Shown: one piece after another, positions 8,494-19,424 of the stretch
Layout: the number at the start of each line of letters is the position of its first letter
Position numbering within the stretch: the first letter of the stretch is position 1
From: Turnera subulata
Lineage: Eukaryota > Streptophyta > Magnoliopsida > Malpighiales > Passifloraceae
Length of the DNA: 64,000 bases
NCBI GenBank assembly: GCA_028386065.3
Contig: JAKUCV010005632.1
Span: forward strand, 1-64,000
Reading direction: 5' to 3'
Notes under the pieces: generated by a model
The model's input: the letters and a program-made list of their open reading frames with translations, nothing else
The model's database searches: none
What the model was told of the DNA's origin: nothing
Made by a program: the position numbers and the translations under genes

Positions 8494-11190
8494 TGTAACA
8501 GCCCGGGTAAAATTTTGGATTTTTACCGGACTGTAGAAGTCGTTTTACCGTGATTTACTGTTGAATTAATCTTGGGTAATTAATTCAAGGTAAATCGGGA
8601 GTCGTTTTTCGAAACCGAGGGTTTTCCCGCGCTCGTGATTTTCCCGTGGATTTTTCGGAACTAAGTTGGTATTTTTCGAATTTCGGAATTTCTCGAAAAA
8701 TCACACCGGAAAATAACTAAGGAGGTATCGGTTATTTTCTGGTCCGGATCGGATTCGCCCGTAATACGGACGAATTGTATTATTACTCTCACATGAGTAA
8801 TAGTAACATTTCAGTTTATAAAAAGAGAAGAGGAGCCGGTGGAGAGGAGAGGAAGAGAGGAAAAAAAAAAGAGAAGAGAAAAGAAAGAAAAAGAGGGAAA
8901 AGAGAAAAAGAAAAGAAAAAAAATAATAAGAAAAGAAAAAAAAAGAAGAGATAGAAAATATAGAAAAAAATACAGTGAGAGGAAGAAATAAAAAAAAGAA
9001 ATGAAATGAAAAAAAAAAGAAAAGAATTTCGGAAAAAAAAGAAAGAAAAGAAGAAAAATGAAAATAAGAAAAAATGGAAAATGGCCGGTGAACAGTGCGT
9101 CACCCTCCTCCCTCTGCTACTGTGCATGCCGACGGGTTCTAGGCTGCCGTTCGCCGCACCGCCGCCACCAACGAGCTCGGAGGGCCGTCGCGAGCTCACC
9201 CCCGTCGTCGCCGAGCTGATCCGCCGCCGGAGCCGCCCTGACGCGCCGAAGACCCGCGAGCAGACCCGCGGATCCTCTTCCTCCGCCTCCTGCTCAGCCG
9301 TCGCGACGCGTCTCGCCGCCCTTTGAGTCGCCTCGCTTCCGCCGTCCTCCTGCAACCTTTCCCTTGCGTTGTCGCGTCCTCCGTCGCCGCCCCCGCCGTT
9401 CAACCCGAGGTTAGCCACGGTTTCCGACCCGTTTCCTTCCCGGGTCGCGCCTCCTGGGTTGGATCCGGGTTGGCTTTATTTTATTTTTTTAATTATATAT
9501 ATATATATGTTTATGTAATTATTTCTGTTAATTAATTTCTGGAAAAAAGTAAATATTATCTTGGAAAATTACATGCAATATTCTGAGTTGGGCTTAGAAA
9601 AATATATATATACTTTGATTCTTTAATTAAGATAATTATGTATTGTTTGTAATTATTATTATGATTAGATTAGAAAAATATATATACCTTGAAAATAACT
9701 TCTGTAAATTTAATATGTATATTACCTAGTCTGGAAAATTATAATTTTGGTATATGTATATAAATATGTATTTTGTAAATTAAAAGTAATTATGTTTGTG
9801 TTGGAAATTAAATTGTATATATATTTAGAAAAGATAAATACTATATATATTTTCTGAAAATTATAAATACGTTATTATTTTCTGGGAAAATTATGGAGAT
9901 TAATATTTTGGAAATTATAGTTATTTTATGAAAATATATTTTGAAAGAGTTTTAATTAAAGTATGGTACCGAGGTAGTATTCGGATATATGTTCGGATAA
10001 ATATTTTCGGTAAATGGAAATAATAACGGATAAGAACCGGGATGGGTAATTTCGTAGTTTGGGCATCATAGTATACCGATTATGTGCATTTATGTGAGTA
10101 TGTGTTGTTTTGATGTATAGGTTATGATATCGGGCAGTTTCCCGAGGAGCCGGCGTCGGACCGGTCATAGTTTCCGAAGTTGAGTAATCGGCCAAGGTGA
10201 GGATGGATTTCCTTCAATATGTGCCTTATTACTCGGATATTATGTTTTGATGGTTATTGCATGGTTGGATGTTGTATTTGCTGTGTTTTGGTTCGGGATG
10301 TTTATCCCGATGTCCTGTTTGGTTTTCGGGATGTTTATCCCGGTGCTTATTTGGTATTTTTGGGATGTTTATCCCGTGTTGATTTTCTGTGTTTTCTTTT
10401 GGATTAAGTATAAAGGATTACTTAATGAATTGCGATGAGGATGTCGATCCTCGGTATTTTGGTTAGGGATGTCGATCCCTGAGTTTGGTTTTTAATGACG
10501 GTAATATAATTGTCACGTGGTAAGTAGAGGTACGACCGGATGGTTTGTGACTGTTTTGTGGTGCCATGATCTGGGTTACTTGTGATGGGCATGTTGATGT
10601 CGGTTTGATTGGGATGTTGATCCCTGAGTTTGATATTGGGATGTTGATCCCGGGTTCTTTTTGATCTAGCACCAGGAACAGGTTGATAACCTGGTACGAC
10701 CCTAGCTTATCCGTGACGGGGCCCGGAAAGATAAAATTGGTAATTGGTTTTTATTTGAGTCTTTTGGTTGGGCTGTTTAGCCTGTGTGTTTACCTTGAGT
10801 AATTTTTAGTGTCCATATTGATCGTCTTTCCATTGTCGTGAGCACTTCGGACTCACCCCTCACCTGCGGGCTTTCATCCCGTAGGATGAGTTGTTTCATG
10901 TACAGGTTTGGTGCATTCCAGACAGGCTGCAGCGTTATCCCTTGGACGGGCTTGGATCCATAGTTTGCATGTGTCGCATACAGTGTTAGTGAGTTTAAGT
11001 CTTCCGCTGAGCACTGTTGTTATATTTATTGGGCCAATGGGCCGGTTTTATTATTATTGATGTTTATTATTATGGGTTGTCGAGCCCGAGTTATTGTGGT
11101 TCACACTGTATGCTTGGGTTTATTTGATTGGGTTGTCACAGTTCCGGCCTGTGTTTACTGTGTACGGTAAATTCGGGTCGGGGCGCTTCA
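8494..11190 (+). mobile_element. Solo LTR of the same Ty3-type family nested in LTR2
   Basis: A complete LTR in plus orientation: starts TGTAACAGCCCGGG, ends GGGGCGCTTCA, 2697 bases. It is flanked by the 5-bp direct repeat CCGGC (8489-8493 and 11191-11195). The uninterrupted target sequence is readable in LTR1 near 2406-2425 (GACGCCGGCTCCTCGGG). No internal region is present, so it is a solo LTR left by recombination between two LTRs. It has a homopurine tract (8817-9080), a GC-rich segment (9080-9470) unlike that of LTR1, and seven hairpins. Confidence 0.92.
10294..10651. repeat. Array of seven GGGAT-GTNN-ATCCC hairpins (solo LTR)
   Basis: Inverted repeats start at 10294, 10327, 10362, 10437, 10465, 10611 and 10638. 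Arms include CGGGAT/ATCCCG, GAGGAT/ATCCTC and AGGGAT/ATCCCT around loops of the form GTNN. Paired changes in both arms keep each stem intact. Confidence 0.8.
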
Positions 11191-13444
11191 CCGGCTCCTC
11201 GGGAAACTGCCCAATATCCAACCTATACCACAAATCAATATACACTCACATAAATGCACATATTCGGTATGCAATGATGCCAATACTACGAAATTACCCA
11301 TCCCGGTTCTTACTCGATATTATTATCTTCATTTATCGTAAATATTTAATCATACGTATTTCCGAATATAATTTCGGTACTATACTTCAGTTAAAACTCT
11401 TTTCAAACTATTTTCATAAAATAATTATAATTCCCAAAATATAAATATCCATAATTTTCCCAAAAAATAATAACGTGTTTATAATTTTCAGAAAATATTT
11501 ATATAGTACTTATCTTTTTCTAAATACATATACAATTTAATTTTCCAACACAAAATATAATTAACCTTAATTTCCAAAATACCTATTCATATACATATAC
11601 CAAAATTATAATTTTCCAGACTAAATAATATACATATTAAATTTTCCAAAATTATTTTCAAGGTATATACATTTTTTTTCCAATTAATAGTAGTTTCCAA
11701 AACAAAACTTAATTATTTATCAAAGCATATATATTTATATTTTTAGTAAAATACCAAAATTAAAATAACCATAATTTTCTCAAAGTATTTATATAAATTT
11801 TTTTTCAAAAATTATAAACCAGATAAATAAATACTATATATATATATTATTTCTTTTTTTTTAACTGGACTGGGCCATGAACAGTAAGCCCTGCCCGGCC
11901 CAGAACAGCCCAATAGCAAGCCCAAGATCAACCAAACCAGCACAGCCCATTAACCCAGCCCACAATCAAATATCCAACCCAATTCAAAAAAAGAACCCTT
12001 AACCCATATGACGCGCGGGTCGACCCGCGACCACATCCGGGTCACCATCAACCCGCTTCCTCACCTCGGGTTGCAGGCGAGGCGGCACGAGCAGCGGCGG
12101 CTGCAGCACAGGGCGTCGGCGACGAAGGCAGAGGCGGTGCAGGACGGCGCACAGCGATGGAAGGAGGACGCGAGGAGGAGGCGACCGGCTGTGCTGTCGT
12201 CTCGGTTGTCATGTCACAGCGAGAAGGAAGCGACACCGGCGACACGAGGTGGCGGGTCCGAGTCGGGTCTCCTCGTCCAAGGCGGTGGCACGGCTGGAGA
12301 TGGAGGCGCGCGAGCAAGCGAGCAACAGGGGAGCACGACGCGAGTGGTGACGGGCGGTGACGGCTTGCAGGCGGGCGGTCGACGGTGGTTGGCTCCTCTC
12401 CCCCCCTGTTCTTTTTCTTTTTTTCTTCTTCTTTTTTTTTTCCACTCTTTTCTTTCTCCGGTTCCCATTTTTCTTTTTTTCTCCTTCTTTTTTTTTTTTT
12501 TCTTTTCTCTCCATTTTTCTTTTCTCTCCTCTCTTTTTCTTTTCTCCCTTTTCTCTTCTCTCTTTTCTTTTCTTTTTTTTTTTCTCTTCTCTTCCTCCAG
12601 CTGCTGCTTCTTTTAATCTGTTTGTTTTTACTATTAAACATGTGAACTCAAATAATGCAAATCCGTCCGTATTACGGGCGAGTCCGATCCGGACCAGAAA
12701 ATAACCGATACCTCCTTAGTTATTTTCCGGTGTGATTTTCCGAGAAATTCCGAAATCCGAAAAATACCAACTTAGGTTCGAAAAATCCGCGGAAAAATCA
12801 CGAGCGCGGGAAAACCCTCGGTTTCGAAAAACGACTCCCGATTTACCTTGAATTAATTACCCAAGATTAATTCAACAGTAAATCACGGTAAAACGACTTC
12901 TACATTCCCGGTAAAAATCCAAAAATACCCGGACTGTTACAAAGGTTTAGTATTTTAAGATTTAAGGTTTAAAAATTAGGGTTTAGTATTTTAATATTTT
13001 AGTATTTAGAGTCTAGTTTTTGGAATTTATTATTTTAGTTTTTGGATTTAGGGTTTAGAATTTAGGATTTTAACATTTAGTATTTCCGGCTTACTGCTTC
13101 ACTTTATATCCTAAATTCTAAACCCTAAAGGCTAACATATATAGATATATGTATTTAGTGTTTCGAGTCGCTCCTTTCTTATTTTTTTATTTTTTTATAA
13201 AGGATTAAAACAAAAATTTTAGAGAATTATAAGGATTAAAATAATATTATATATACTTATAGGGACTAAAAATTCTTAAAGATAACAGAAAATTTGAGAA
13301 AATCATGGACGGAGACTCAATCGGTATTCTTTTTAAATATTATAGGACTTGAATGAGTCGTTTTTCGATTTTAGGACTCAAATGAATTTTAGGACTCAAA
13401 TGAATTTTCGAGAAATGTTATAGGACCTCCGGTGGGATTATCCC

Positions 13445-13956
13445 ATTTGTAAACATATGATGAAGAAAATACAGCCAACAAGAAAATTGAAAAATCCGAA
13501 ATTCTTTCAGTCAGCAAGTAAATATTATACTCCATATCTCAATGTCAATCAAAGATCTAACATGCATCATTCCAATTTCCAGGCTTATGTGGCTTTAAAA
13601 AAAATTCCACGCTTATGTCTGTCATAGAGAGGTCCTGGCACAAACAAGCGCATTCCCTGTTACTATTTCGATGTGAATGGCTATTTGGCAAACATTCTGA
13701 ATCATACAAGTAACAAAAACAGCACATCGGTCAGAATGCAGCTACCAATTTATTACAATCATCGAGCATTCCAGCCTTCTTAAAACTCAAAATGTGCTAA
13801 TTTAGTAGACTAGGAGGAAAGAGAACTACTTGAAGATCTTAGTTCTACACATAGAGGTGCTCGTAGAACTCGCATGCTTTCGTACTGCTGCCACCCGGAT
13901 ACCGGATCTGTCTAGCACAAAAACGTAATGTTCACCACAAAACTGAACCAGGTTGA
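13445..13956 (-). other. Downstream region of the uL24m gene
   Basis: Contains the right target duplication of the MULE-like element and, nearer the gene, the probable 3' untranslated region of the minus-strand ribosomal protein gene. Apart from a 14-bp TTTAAAAAAAA-type insertion at 13591-13604 no gene or repeat is seen. Confidence 0.5.
13577..13618. repeat. Micro-insertion with 14-bp direct repeats
   Basis: TTCCAGGCTTATGT (13577-13590) and TTCCACGCTTATGT (13605-13618) flank the 14-base insert GGCTTTAAAAAAAA. One mismatch in 14. It looks like a target-site duplication around an almost completely truncated poly(A) retroposon. Confidence 0.55.
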
Positions 13957-15926
13957 TCAAAGATCAGGCATGCCCTTTCCAGTTTTGGCATCATATGTCT
14001 TCTCCAACACAAGGTCCACCGGAGTATCCTTGGGACCAGCTGGGATGAGAAAAAGGATTGAACGATGTTTGCTCAGTTTATTGCCAAAGGTAGCTTAACA
14101 CTCAAAAGCAGAGACGAAAAAAGAATTTTCTAAAGAGATTCAACAATGATATTGATATAACTTTTTTTTGATAATGTGACATTGATACATCTAATTGTTC
14201 AAGGAGAACTCATTTATAAATGTTTGAAGTTCATCTAATGTACCAATGAGCACAATCTATCACCAAGAATAACTAATTAATGAAATTCAGAAAAACATAG
14301 TTGCCTTAAAAACCCACTATCTTATGTTTCAGAGATGTCCAACATGAATGCTACTCTTCCTGCATTATCTATTTCACTCGGTCATTAGTAATAATCATAG
14401 AGTAACATAAATCCCAGATCAACACCAGCTATAGATTGTGAGCAACAGTTCAGAATTACCAGCGAAACCTTTTTGTATATCACTTACTTCAAAATGAATA
14501 TTAACTGGGTTAGAAATGCATGATTAAGAGATATGGCCGTGCCTCAGTTTACTGGCAATCAATTGAAAAGTTTTCAACATTACCAGCAACTAAGGCCATG
14601 GTATTTGCCTAAAAGACAGCAACTCATGTTGCAGCTATCACTCTGCCATTACTGTATGATTGGAGAACCCATTATTAAAATAAAATTTATGACACACATT
14701 GCGCCTCAAATCTTAATGCTGCAGTTTTTCATGCCTCCAAAGGCAAGTTGATTTAAAATACCACGTAACTCAGGAAGGGTAATTTAGTGAACTTACCAAC
14801 TGTAGGTCTTGGTGTTGTCCTTATCTTCAAAATCTCAGGACGGGGAATTATAGTCTCAGTTGCTCCTTGACCTCTTGAGACTCTTACTTTAGTACCATCT
14901 TCTAGATATCTAATTCCAACCTTGCAAGGTCGGCTGCATCAAGAAAACAGTGGTTTTTATTCAGTTAAAAAATACCACATAAACACCAAAATCATTTTAA
15001 CGCAAATCTCAAGTATCACCATACCCTGTGATTGGGTCAAGGACTTGAACGTTTGAAGCATGAAGTGGGGCTTCTACAGCAAAGATGCCACCTTCATGAC
15101 CTTCACCACCCTTGATGTGTTTTTTCACCTGCAAATGCAGAAGGCAAAGGGAATTCAAAATAAATTTCCCAGGATAAAGTTATCACCCAACAATTGACAT
15201 TCCAGTGAGAACAAAAAAACACCTCCATTTATTTGTTGATGGACAAACAAAAATCTATACAACGGGTAAAGAGGAACATTAAGCAAAACTAATTTCTTGC
15301 TTCAAAAGCCCGAGTACCAACTTGCTAAGAGTAATTTACAGTTGAACTTTAGAATCATGGAACATCTCATCAACCATAATGGTCACTTCAATATGGACCA
15401 GACAATGCATAAACATTGTGATAAATGTGTGAACGAATAGCAGTCTCTGTGCCAAAGTGAGTATTAACAGCAGTGCTTTGCAGTAAGCTTCATAATATCC
15501 AAGGATCAAAAGAAACATATCATAGTTATCTACCTTCTAATAAATGGTACAACCCAATCATCATCTCTCTCACGATTGAAGAGAAGCAACAGTTATTCAT
15601 ATTGACAACTTAGAAAAAGGAGAAAGAAAAAGCAAATATTTTTTCCTGAAAAAGGGTCTCACCAAATTCTTTCCCTCGACTATAACACGATTCTGGGAGC
15701 GGATAACACGCTTAATAATACCAGTCTCGCCTTTATCTTTGCCTCTGATTATCATCACCTGAAAACGATTAAGACTAAAAGTTGAAGGAAGAAAGAGACA
15801 GCATTCAATTGATAGAATATAAAAGGCGACAACAACAAATCAACAACATCCTTATATCGTCCTTACATTATCTCCTCTGAGAACTTTCCAATGCCTAATT
15901 AGTTTCTCAGCAGCTTTCCAACCCAT
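13957..15926 (-). CDS. Mitochondrial large-subunit ribosomal protein uL24 (L24, KOW family)
   Basis: Five coding exons on the minus strand: 15926-15867, 15758-15663, 15128-15025, 14933-14797 and 14039-13957, giving 159 aa with GT-AG introns throughout. The KOW motif near residues 15-45 reads VLRGDNVMIIRGKDKGETG followed by IIKRVIRSQNRVIVEGKN, the RNA-binding signature of L24 proteins. The central part (HIKGGEGHEGGIF, PLHASNVQVLDP, KVGIRYLEDGTKVRVSR) and the C-terminus match the short plant protein annotated as mitochondrial L24. It should bind 23S-type rRNA early in large-subunit assembly. There is no obvious cleavable presequence, as in other short plant uL24m proteins. The start codon follows a 5'UTR intron (acceptor at 15933, donor after 16290). 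Confidence 0.9.
14147..14189. repeat. Micro-insertion in last intron of the uL24m gene
   Basis: TGATATTGATATA (14147-14159) and TGACATTGATACA (14177-14189) flank a 17-base insert, ACTTTTTTTTGATAATG. Two mismatches in 13. A poly(T)GAT core is shared with inserts at 16779 and 34453. Confidence 0.45.
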
Positions 15927-16289
15927 TTTCAACTGCAAAAAAGATGGAGAATTCGTGAGTACGTAAATGCAGTTGGCACCAAATGGCAAAGATCTATATC
16001 AAACACCATAAAAGCAATTGCCGAGAGTTATGAGTTAATGCTCGAATAAGGAAAACAACCACAATAGGAATTCACTCTCGTAACAATCTGTATCTTTACA
16101 ATCAAAAGCAGACGCAGGAAAATGTGGTATAAATTCTACTCTAGAGCGTAGATTTGTAGTTCGTCGCTGAGATTATACTAGAGCGGAAAACACCAAGCGT
16201 CTAGGATTAGAACGAAGAATGAGAAAACAAAAACAAAAACACGAAGAAGATGGAGAATCAGAGGAAGATGTGTGCAGATTTAGACTTAC

Positions 16290-16420
16290 CTAGCTGATAA
16301 ATGCCCGCGCAAGAGGAAATTTGGGGAGTAGGGATTTAATTTAGAGGTCTGGGGTTTTGGGGTTCTGGAATATAGGAGTTTAGGGTTTTGGAAGATGGAA
16401 ATGTGAAGTCACTAAAATTT
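16290..16420 (-). promoter_or_regulatory. 5'UTR exon and promoter of the uL24m gene
   Basis: A donor site AG|GTAAGT on the minus strand at 16290/16289 ends a non-coding first exon joined to the acceptor just before the ATG exon. Upstream of it (to about 16420) are AAACCCTAA-type telo-box motifs (AAACCCTAAAC near 16379-16388 on the minus strand), common in plant ribosomal protein promoters. The transcription start was not located. Confidence 0.5.
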
Positions 16421-16425
16421 GGCAA

Positions 16426-16497
16426 TTGGCTCTGCGTTTTCCTTTTTTTTTTTTTTGGCGCATAAAGTTCATCAATTCTCGTCTTTGGCTCTGCGTT
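16426..16497. repeat. 46-bp insertion with 13-bp direct repeats
   Basis: TTGGCTCTGCGTT occurs at 16426-16438 and 16485-16497, identical. Between them is a poly(T) run followed by GGCGCATAAAGTTCATC. This is the pattern of a short antisense retroposon 3' end with its target duplication. Confidence 0.65.
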
Positions 16498-16533
16498 CTT
16501 CTCTAGGGTAATACTAATAACCACTATATCAAT

Positions 16534-16575
16534 TTACTCCTTATAATTCGATCCAAAAAAAATTACTCCTTATAA
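16534..16575. repeat. 16-bp poly(A) micro-insertion with 13-bp direct repeats
   Basis: TTACTCCTTATAA occurs at 16534-16546 and 16563-16575, identical, around TTCGATCCAAAAAAAA. Confidence 0.65.
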
Positions 16576-16766
16576 CTTTTAAGTAATTAGAGTTTTTTTT
16601 CCAGTTTTTTCATAAATTTTTTAATTTTTTTTGGTTGCCCATCCGGATAGATAAATCTCTGATTCTAATATACACAACACAACACCCCAAACCAGAAACA
16701 TACTTTTTTGATAAAACTAAATCGTTAAAAGTTTTTATTACAAACTTAGCTACAATTTTCTTTTAT

Positions 16767-16807
16767 ATAAAGATATAATTTTTTTTTTGATAAGCATAAA
16801 GATATAA
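16767..16807. repeat. 17-bp poly(T) micro-insertion with 12-bp direct repeats
   Basis: ATAAAGATATAA occurs at 16767-16778 and 16796-16807, identical, around TTTTTTTTTTGATAAGC. Confidence 0.6.
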
Positions 16808-17782
16808 AAAGTTGATAGTATAACAGTTGAGATAGAAATTAATAAAGACGAGAAAGACTTGTCAAGCCCAATGCAGCATTATAATTTACATACAAATCAA
16901 TTTTTATTTTTTATACGAATTTCATGAATAAGTTATATACTTATATCTGCAGATTTACATTAACATTTCTATTTAAAAAAATTAGCAATACAATCTACAC
17001 GATACATAACACAAAAAATTTAATTTAAACTAAAAATATATATAAACTCTTATATAAAACTATAAAAAAAATTAATGGATACATTAAAAAGTGTAAGAAG
17101 AATTGCTATTATTTTCTCTTCCTTGATTATTTAATAAATTATTTTAGTTTAATATTTTATTTATATAATTTGATAATTATTATTAATATTAGTTAATTGT
17201 AAAGAAGAATCATGTTATATATTATTTTTTTGCACATCGGAATTACATAAATAACTGCAAATCCACCCTCAATCAGGTGACCATTAGAACCCAATCTAAG
17301 AGAGATGCCATTCCATACAAGTAGTGTTGGCCTAATTAAAGATTAAAAAAAAATATTACTAGTTAAGAAAACTACTTTTTTAAGAATGAACAATAATTCG
17401 TGGGATAATTAGTAAGTAATTTGGTTACACTTAAGTAGGTTTTAGGTTGGGTCTTTATATATGTAGAAAATCTCTATAGAGGAACTCACTCACTATAGGT
17501 TACAACTAAATGTGCGATTCAAGTCGGATTAATGGGGATAAAATTTCGGATACCGGAAAGGGAAAAAAAGAATGGATAATACCTTGTTAATGGCTTTGTT
17601 TCCTGAAGTAAAGAGTTTATTACCCTCCCGCCAGTCCTCCCGTCAAAAGCCTCACAAGCCTCAAATTGATAGGTTTAAGAATTCTAGCCGTTTTCTTCCA
17701 ATNTTGGTAGATTAAAGAGACCAGTGGATAGAAATGGAATAGAAGACAATAATTCATAACAATTAAAACGAGCATTTCTTTT

Positions 17783-17828
17783 TTGATTGCTTAAGATTTT
17801 CTTTTTGAGAATCTTGATTGCTTAAGAT
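17783..17828. repeat. 16-bp micro-insertion with 15-bp direct repeats
   Basis: TTGATTGCTTAAGAT occurs at 17783-17797 and 17814-17828, identical, around TTTCTTTTTGAGAATC. Confidence 0.6.
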
Positions 17829-18146
17829 CTTAAAACAACACCATAGTATTAATAAATAGAGTTAGCATGGAATCAAAATTACAAAAATAATCCCAACAGT
17901 ATAGCTGAATACCTACCTAACTACCTGCCTCGGCAAAATTCCTAAATGCATACAGTTACTCCTTTGGCGCTAAAAACACAACAGACTCCATCCACCTAAC
18001 CAATTAGCTTCTGCCACGTCGGCTTCCAACCTCTCTATATAACAGCCCCTCCCTAACGGAAACCTCCTATTTCTCCCTCATCTCTGGGAATTACTCTTCA
18101 GTTCACAGAAATCACAGCTGACCCAATCAATCTAACCTCCAAGAAA

Positions 18147-19424
18147 ATGAACTCCCCTAATCAAGAACCCCTAAACCCTAACAATGAGTGTTACCCAGAA
18201 GAACAGCTAGAAGAATCCGTCGAGAACCACTCACTCCTCCGCCGTGACAGCTTCAACTCTTCCTCCTCCCCTCCCGCCACCAACCACCACCACACTTCCT
18301 GCGCCTCCTGCGGCTGCCCCCGCACTTCCTCCTCCACCAAGCGCCGCCCCATCGCTTCCGTCCCACTCCCCTCCATGGACGAAGACGAACACCACCTCCA
18401 CAAGAAACCCAAGAAACTCTTCGCCGATCCCCGAGAAACCAACACCAACAGCGGCGACAATCCCGACTCCACCCCTCCCTTCCTCCGCGGCTTCACCATG
18501 ATTCCACTCCCGATGAACATCCAGTTCCCCGGCGGGACCTCCTCCCCTATCCTGCGCCGCTGCGTCTCCGACCCCACTCGCCCGCCGGTGCCTCCCCTGT
18601 CTCCAGAATCTCCTCCTCCGGAGATGATGACGCCTCTGTCCAAGACGGGTGGTCCTTTGCCGCCCCGTCCGCCGCTGAGAAGGGCTGTGTCGGACCTGTC
18701 CCCGTCTAGGGGCTTTTCCCGCTCTTCCAGTTCCAAGGGCATGGTTCTTGATGACAATGGAAGCGTCAAGTTCCAGGTCGTCTAATAGAAACTTTTTACT
18801 TCCTTTGAGTTTTCTGCCTTTGATTAAGTAGTTAGGAAGATTTCTTGCTTGCGTGATTATGTACTCCGTTTAATTCTTTATTATTCGGGTATAAAGAAAA
18901 CTGGGTTGGGTTGGGAATCTTGGGTTAATAGTGATTAAGGGTAGGGTTTACTTAGGTTTCTGGAATTGATTTGGGGTGTGATCATTGGTAATGTCAGGTG
19001 TTGAAGAAGATCAAGGATTGCGTGGAAGAGATGAGCCTGTGTTGCAATGAACTTATCAAGGACGGGGAAGGTGACAAAGACTCTGAAGATGATGCTATCT
19101 ATGCATCGGAGCCTAAGGTATATACATATATACGGGCGTTCATTTTAGTTTCTGCTATTCTGTTCTGTTTCAATTGAAAATGCCATGAGAAATCAATCTC
19201 CCTATGTTTAGGAGTCTGGTGCCTTGGTTCTTTGATCCTAATTTTCTGCCCATTTTGATTGTTTACTCTCTTGATAGGAGCAGAATGATTCAAGAAATGA
19301 TAATGTGGAGGCTGTGAGAGTGGAGAAGACTGGGGAATGCATGACTATCCAATTCACGTGCCCCTGTGGCAAGGGCTATCAAACTCTTCTCAAAGAAGGC
19401 AACTGTTACTACAAGCTTGTGTAA
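18147..19424 (+). CDS. Plant protein of unknown function, Pro/Ser-rich with a C-terminal CPCGKGY motif
   Basis: Three exons, 18147-18776, 18998-19117 and 19278-19424, joined by GT-AG introns give 298 aa. The long first exon is Ser/Pro-rich and low in complexity, with HTSCASCGCPR near residue 50, a basic KKPKK cluster near 90, and two similar Arg-Arg-x-Ser-Asp segments (LRRCVSDP and LRRAVSDL) that look like phosphorylation or docking motifs. Exon 2 encodes an amphipathic helix-like part (VLKKIKDCVEEMSLCCNELI). Exon 3 ends in TIQFTCPCGKGYQTLLKEGNCYYKLV, with Cys spacing that may bind metal. The ATG follows a TATA-like TCTATATAAC by about 110 bases. I cannot name the family; exon structure and intact frame argue for a real gene. 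Confidence 0.75.

Larger units (their letters stand above)
883..12941 (-). mobile_element. Non-autonomous Ty3-type LTR element, copy 1 (LARD-like, gag-pol absent)
   Basis: Two LTRs in minus orientation (883-4130 and 6630-12941, the latter carrying a nested solo LTR) flank a 2.5-kb internal region. Read on the minus strand, each LTR begins TGTAACAGCCCGG-like and ends GGGGCGTCTCA. The second is followed by a primer binding site TTTTGGTAGCGGAGC (about 6629-6615), and a G-rich polypurine tract AAGGGGGGTAGAA abuts the other LTR (4131-4143). The PPT context (GACGAAATTC just upstream) is typical of plant Ty3/gypsy chromovirus-like elements; lineage is inferred. No gag, protease, RT or integrase can be read in either strand. 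The internal region holds two genes on the opposite (plus) strand. No clean 5-bp target duplication is seen: only AAG is shared by the flanks. Confidence 0.85.
6630..12941 (-). repeat. LTR of Ty3-type element copy 1, interrupted by a solo LTR (5' LTR in element orientation)
   Basis: About 3.6 kb of LTR once the 2697-base nested insertion and its 5-base target duplication are removed. It includes the segment 6982-7320 that the other LTR has lost. Its hairpin array starts at 7356, 7381, 7424, 7451, 7478, 7503, 7546 and 7571. The polypyrimidine tract (12390-12600 on plus) and GC-rich segment (12008-12390) match those of LTR1. High identity between the two LTRs argues that the element inserted fairly recently. 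Confidence 0.85.
567..13444. mobile_element. MULE-like inverted-repeat element split by nested LTR elements
   Basis: Sequence 567-840 reads as the reverse complement of 13167-13444 over about 270 bases with scattered differences. Both outer ends begin GGGATAA (left) / reverse complement of TTATCCC (right). The flanks share the 10-bp direct repeat ATTTGTAAAC (557-566 and 13445-13454). Long terminal inverted repeats with a 9-11-bp target duplication are characteristic of Mutator-like elements. Without the inserted retroelement (883-12941) the element would be about 0.8 kb, so it is a non-autonomous MITE-like MULE. The leftover middle is AT-rich and contains no transposase. Confidence 0.75.
16421..18040. 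other. AT-rich intergenic region between uL24m and the three-exon gene
   Basis: No coding sequence seen. It holds four short insertions with direct repeats (listed separately), a single N near 17703, and, near the right end, a likely promoter for the plus-strand gene (CTCTATATAACAG at about 18032-18044). Confidence 0.5.

Noticed and set aside
12950..13090. AGGGTTTAG/TTTAGGG phrases suggesting an interstitial telomere repeat
   Set aside because: Units are irregular and mixed with TTAGTATTTTAAGA-type sequence; no tandem TTTAGGG run exists. It is the AT-rich centre of the MULE-like element.
18191..18769. 192-codon minus-strand frame opposite the three-exon gene
   Set aside because: It is a shadow of the Pro/Ser-rich exon. 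The plus frame has matching splice sites and downstream exons.
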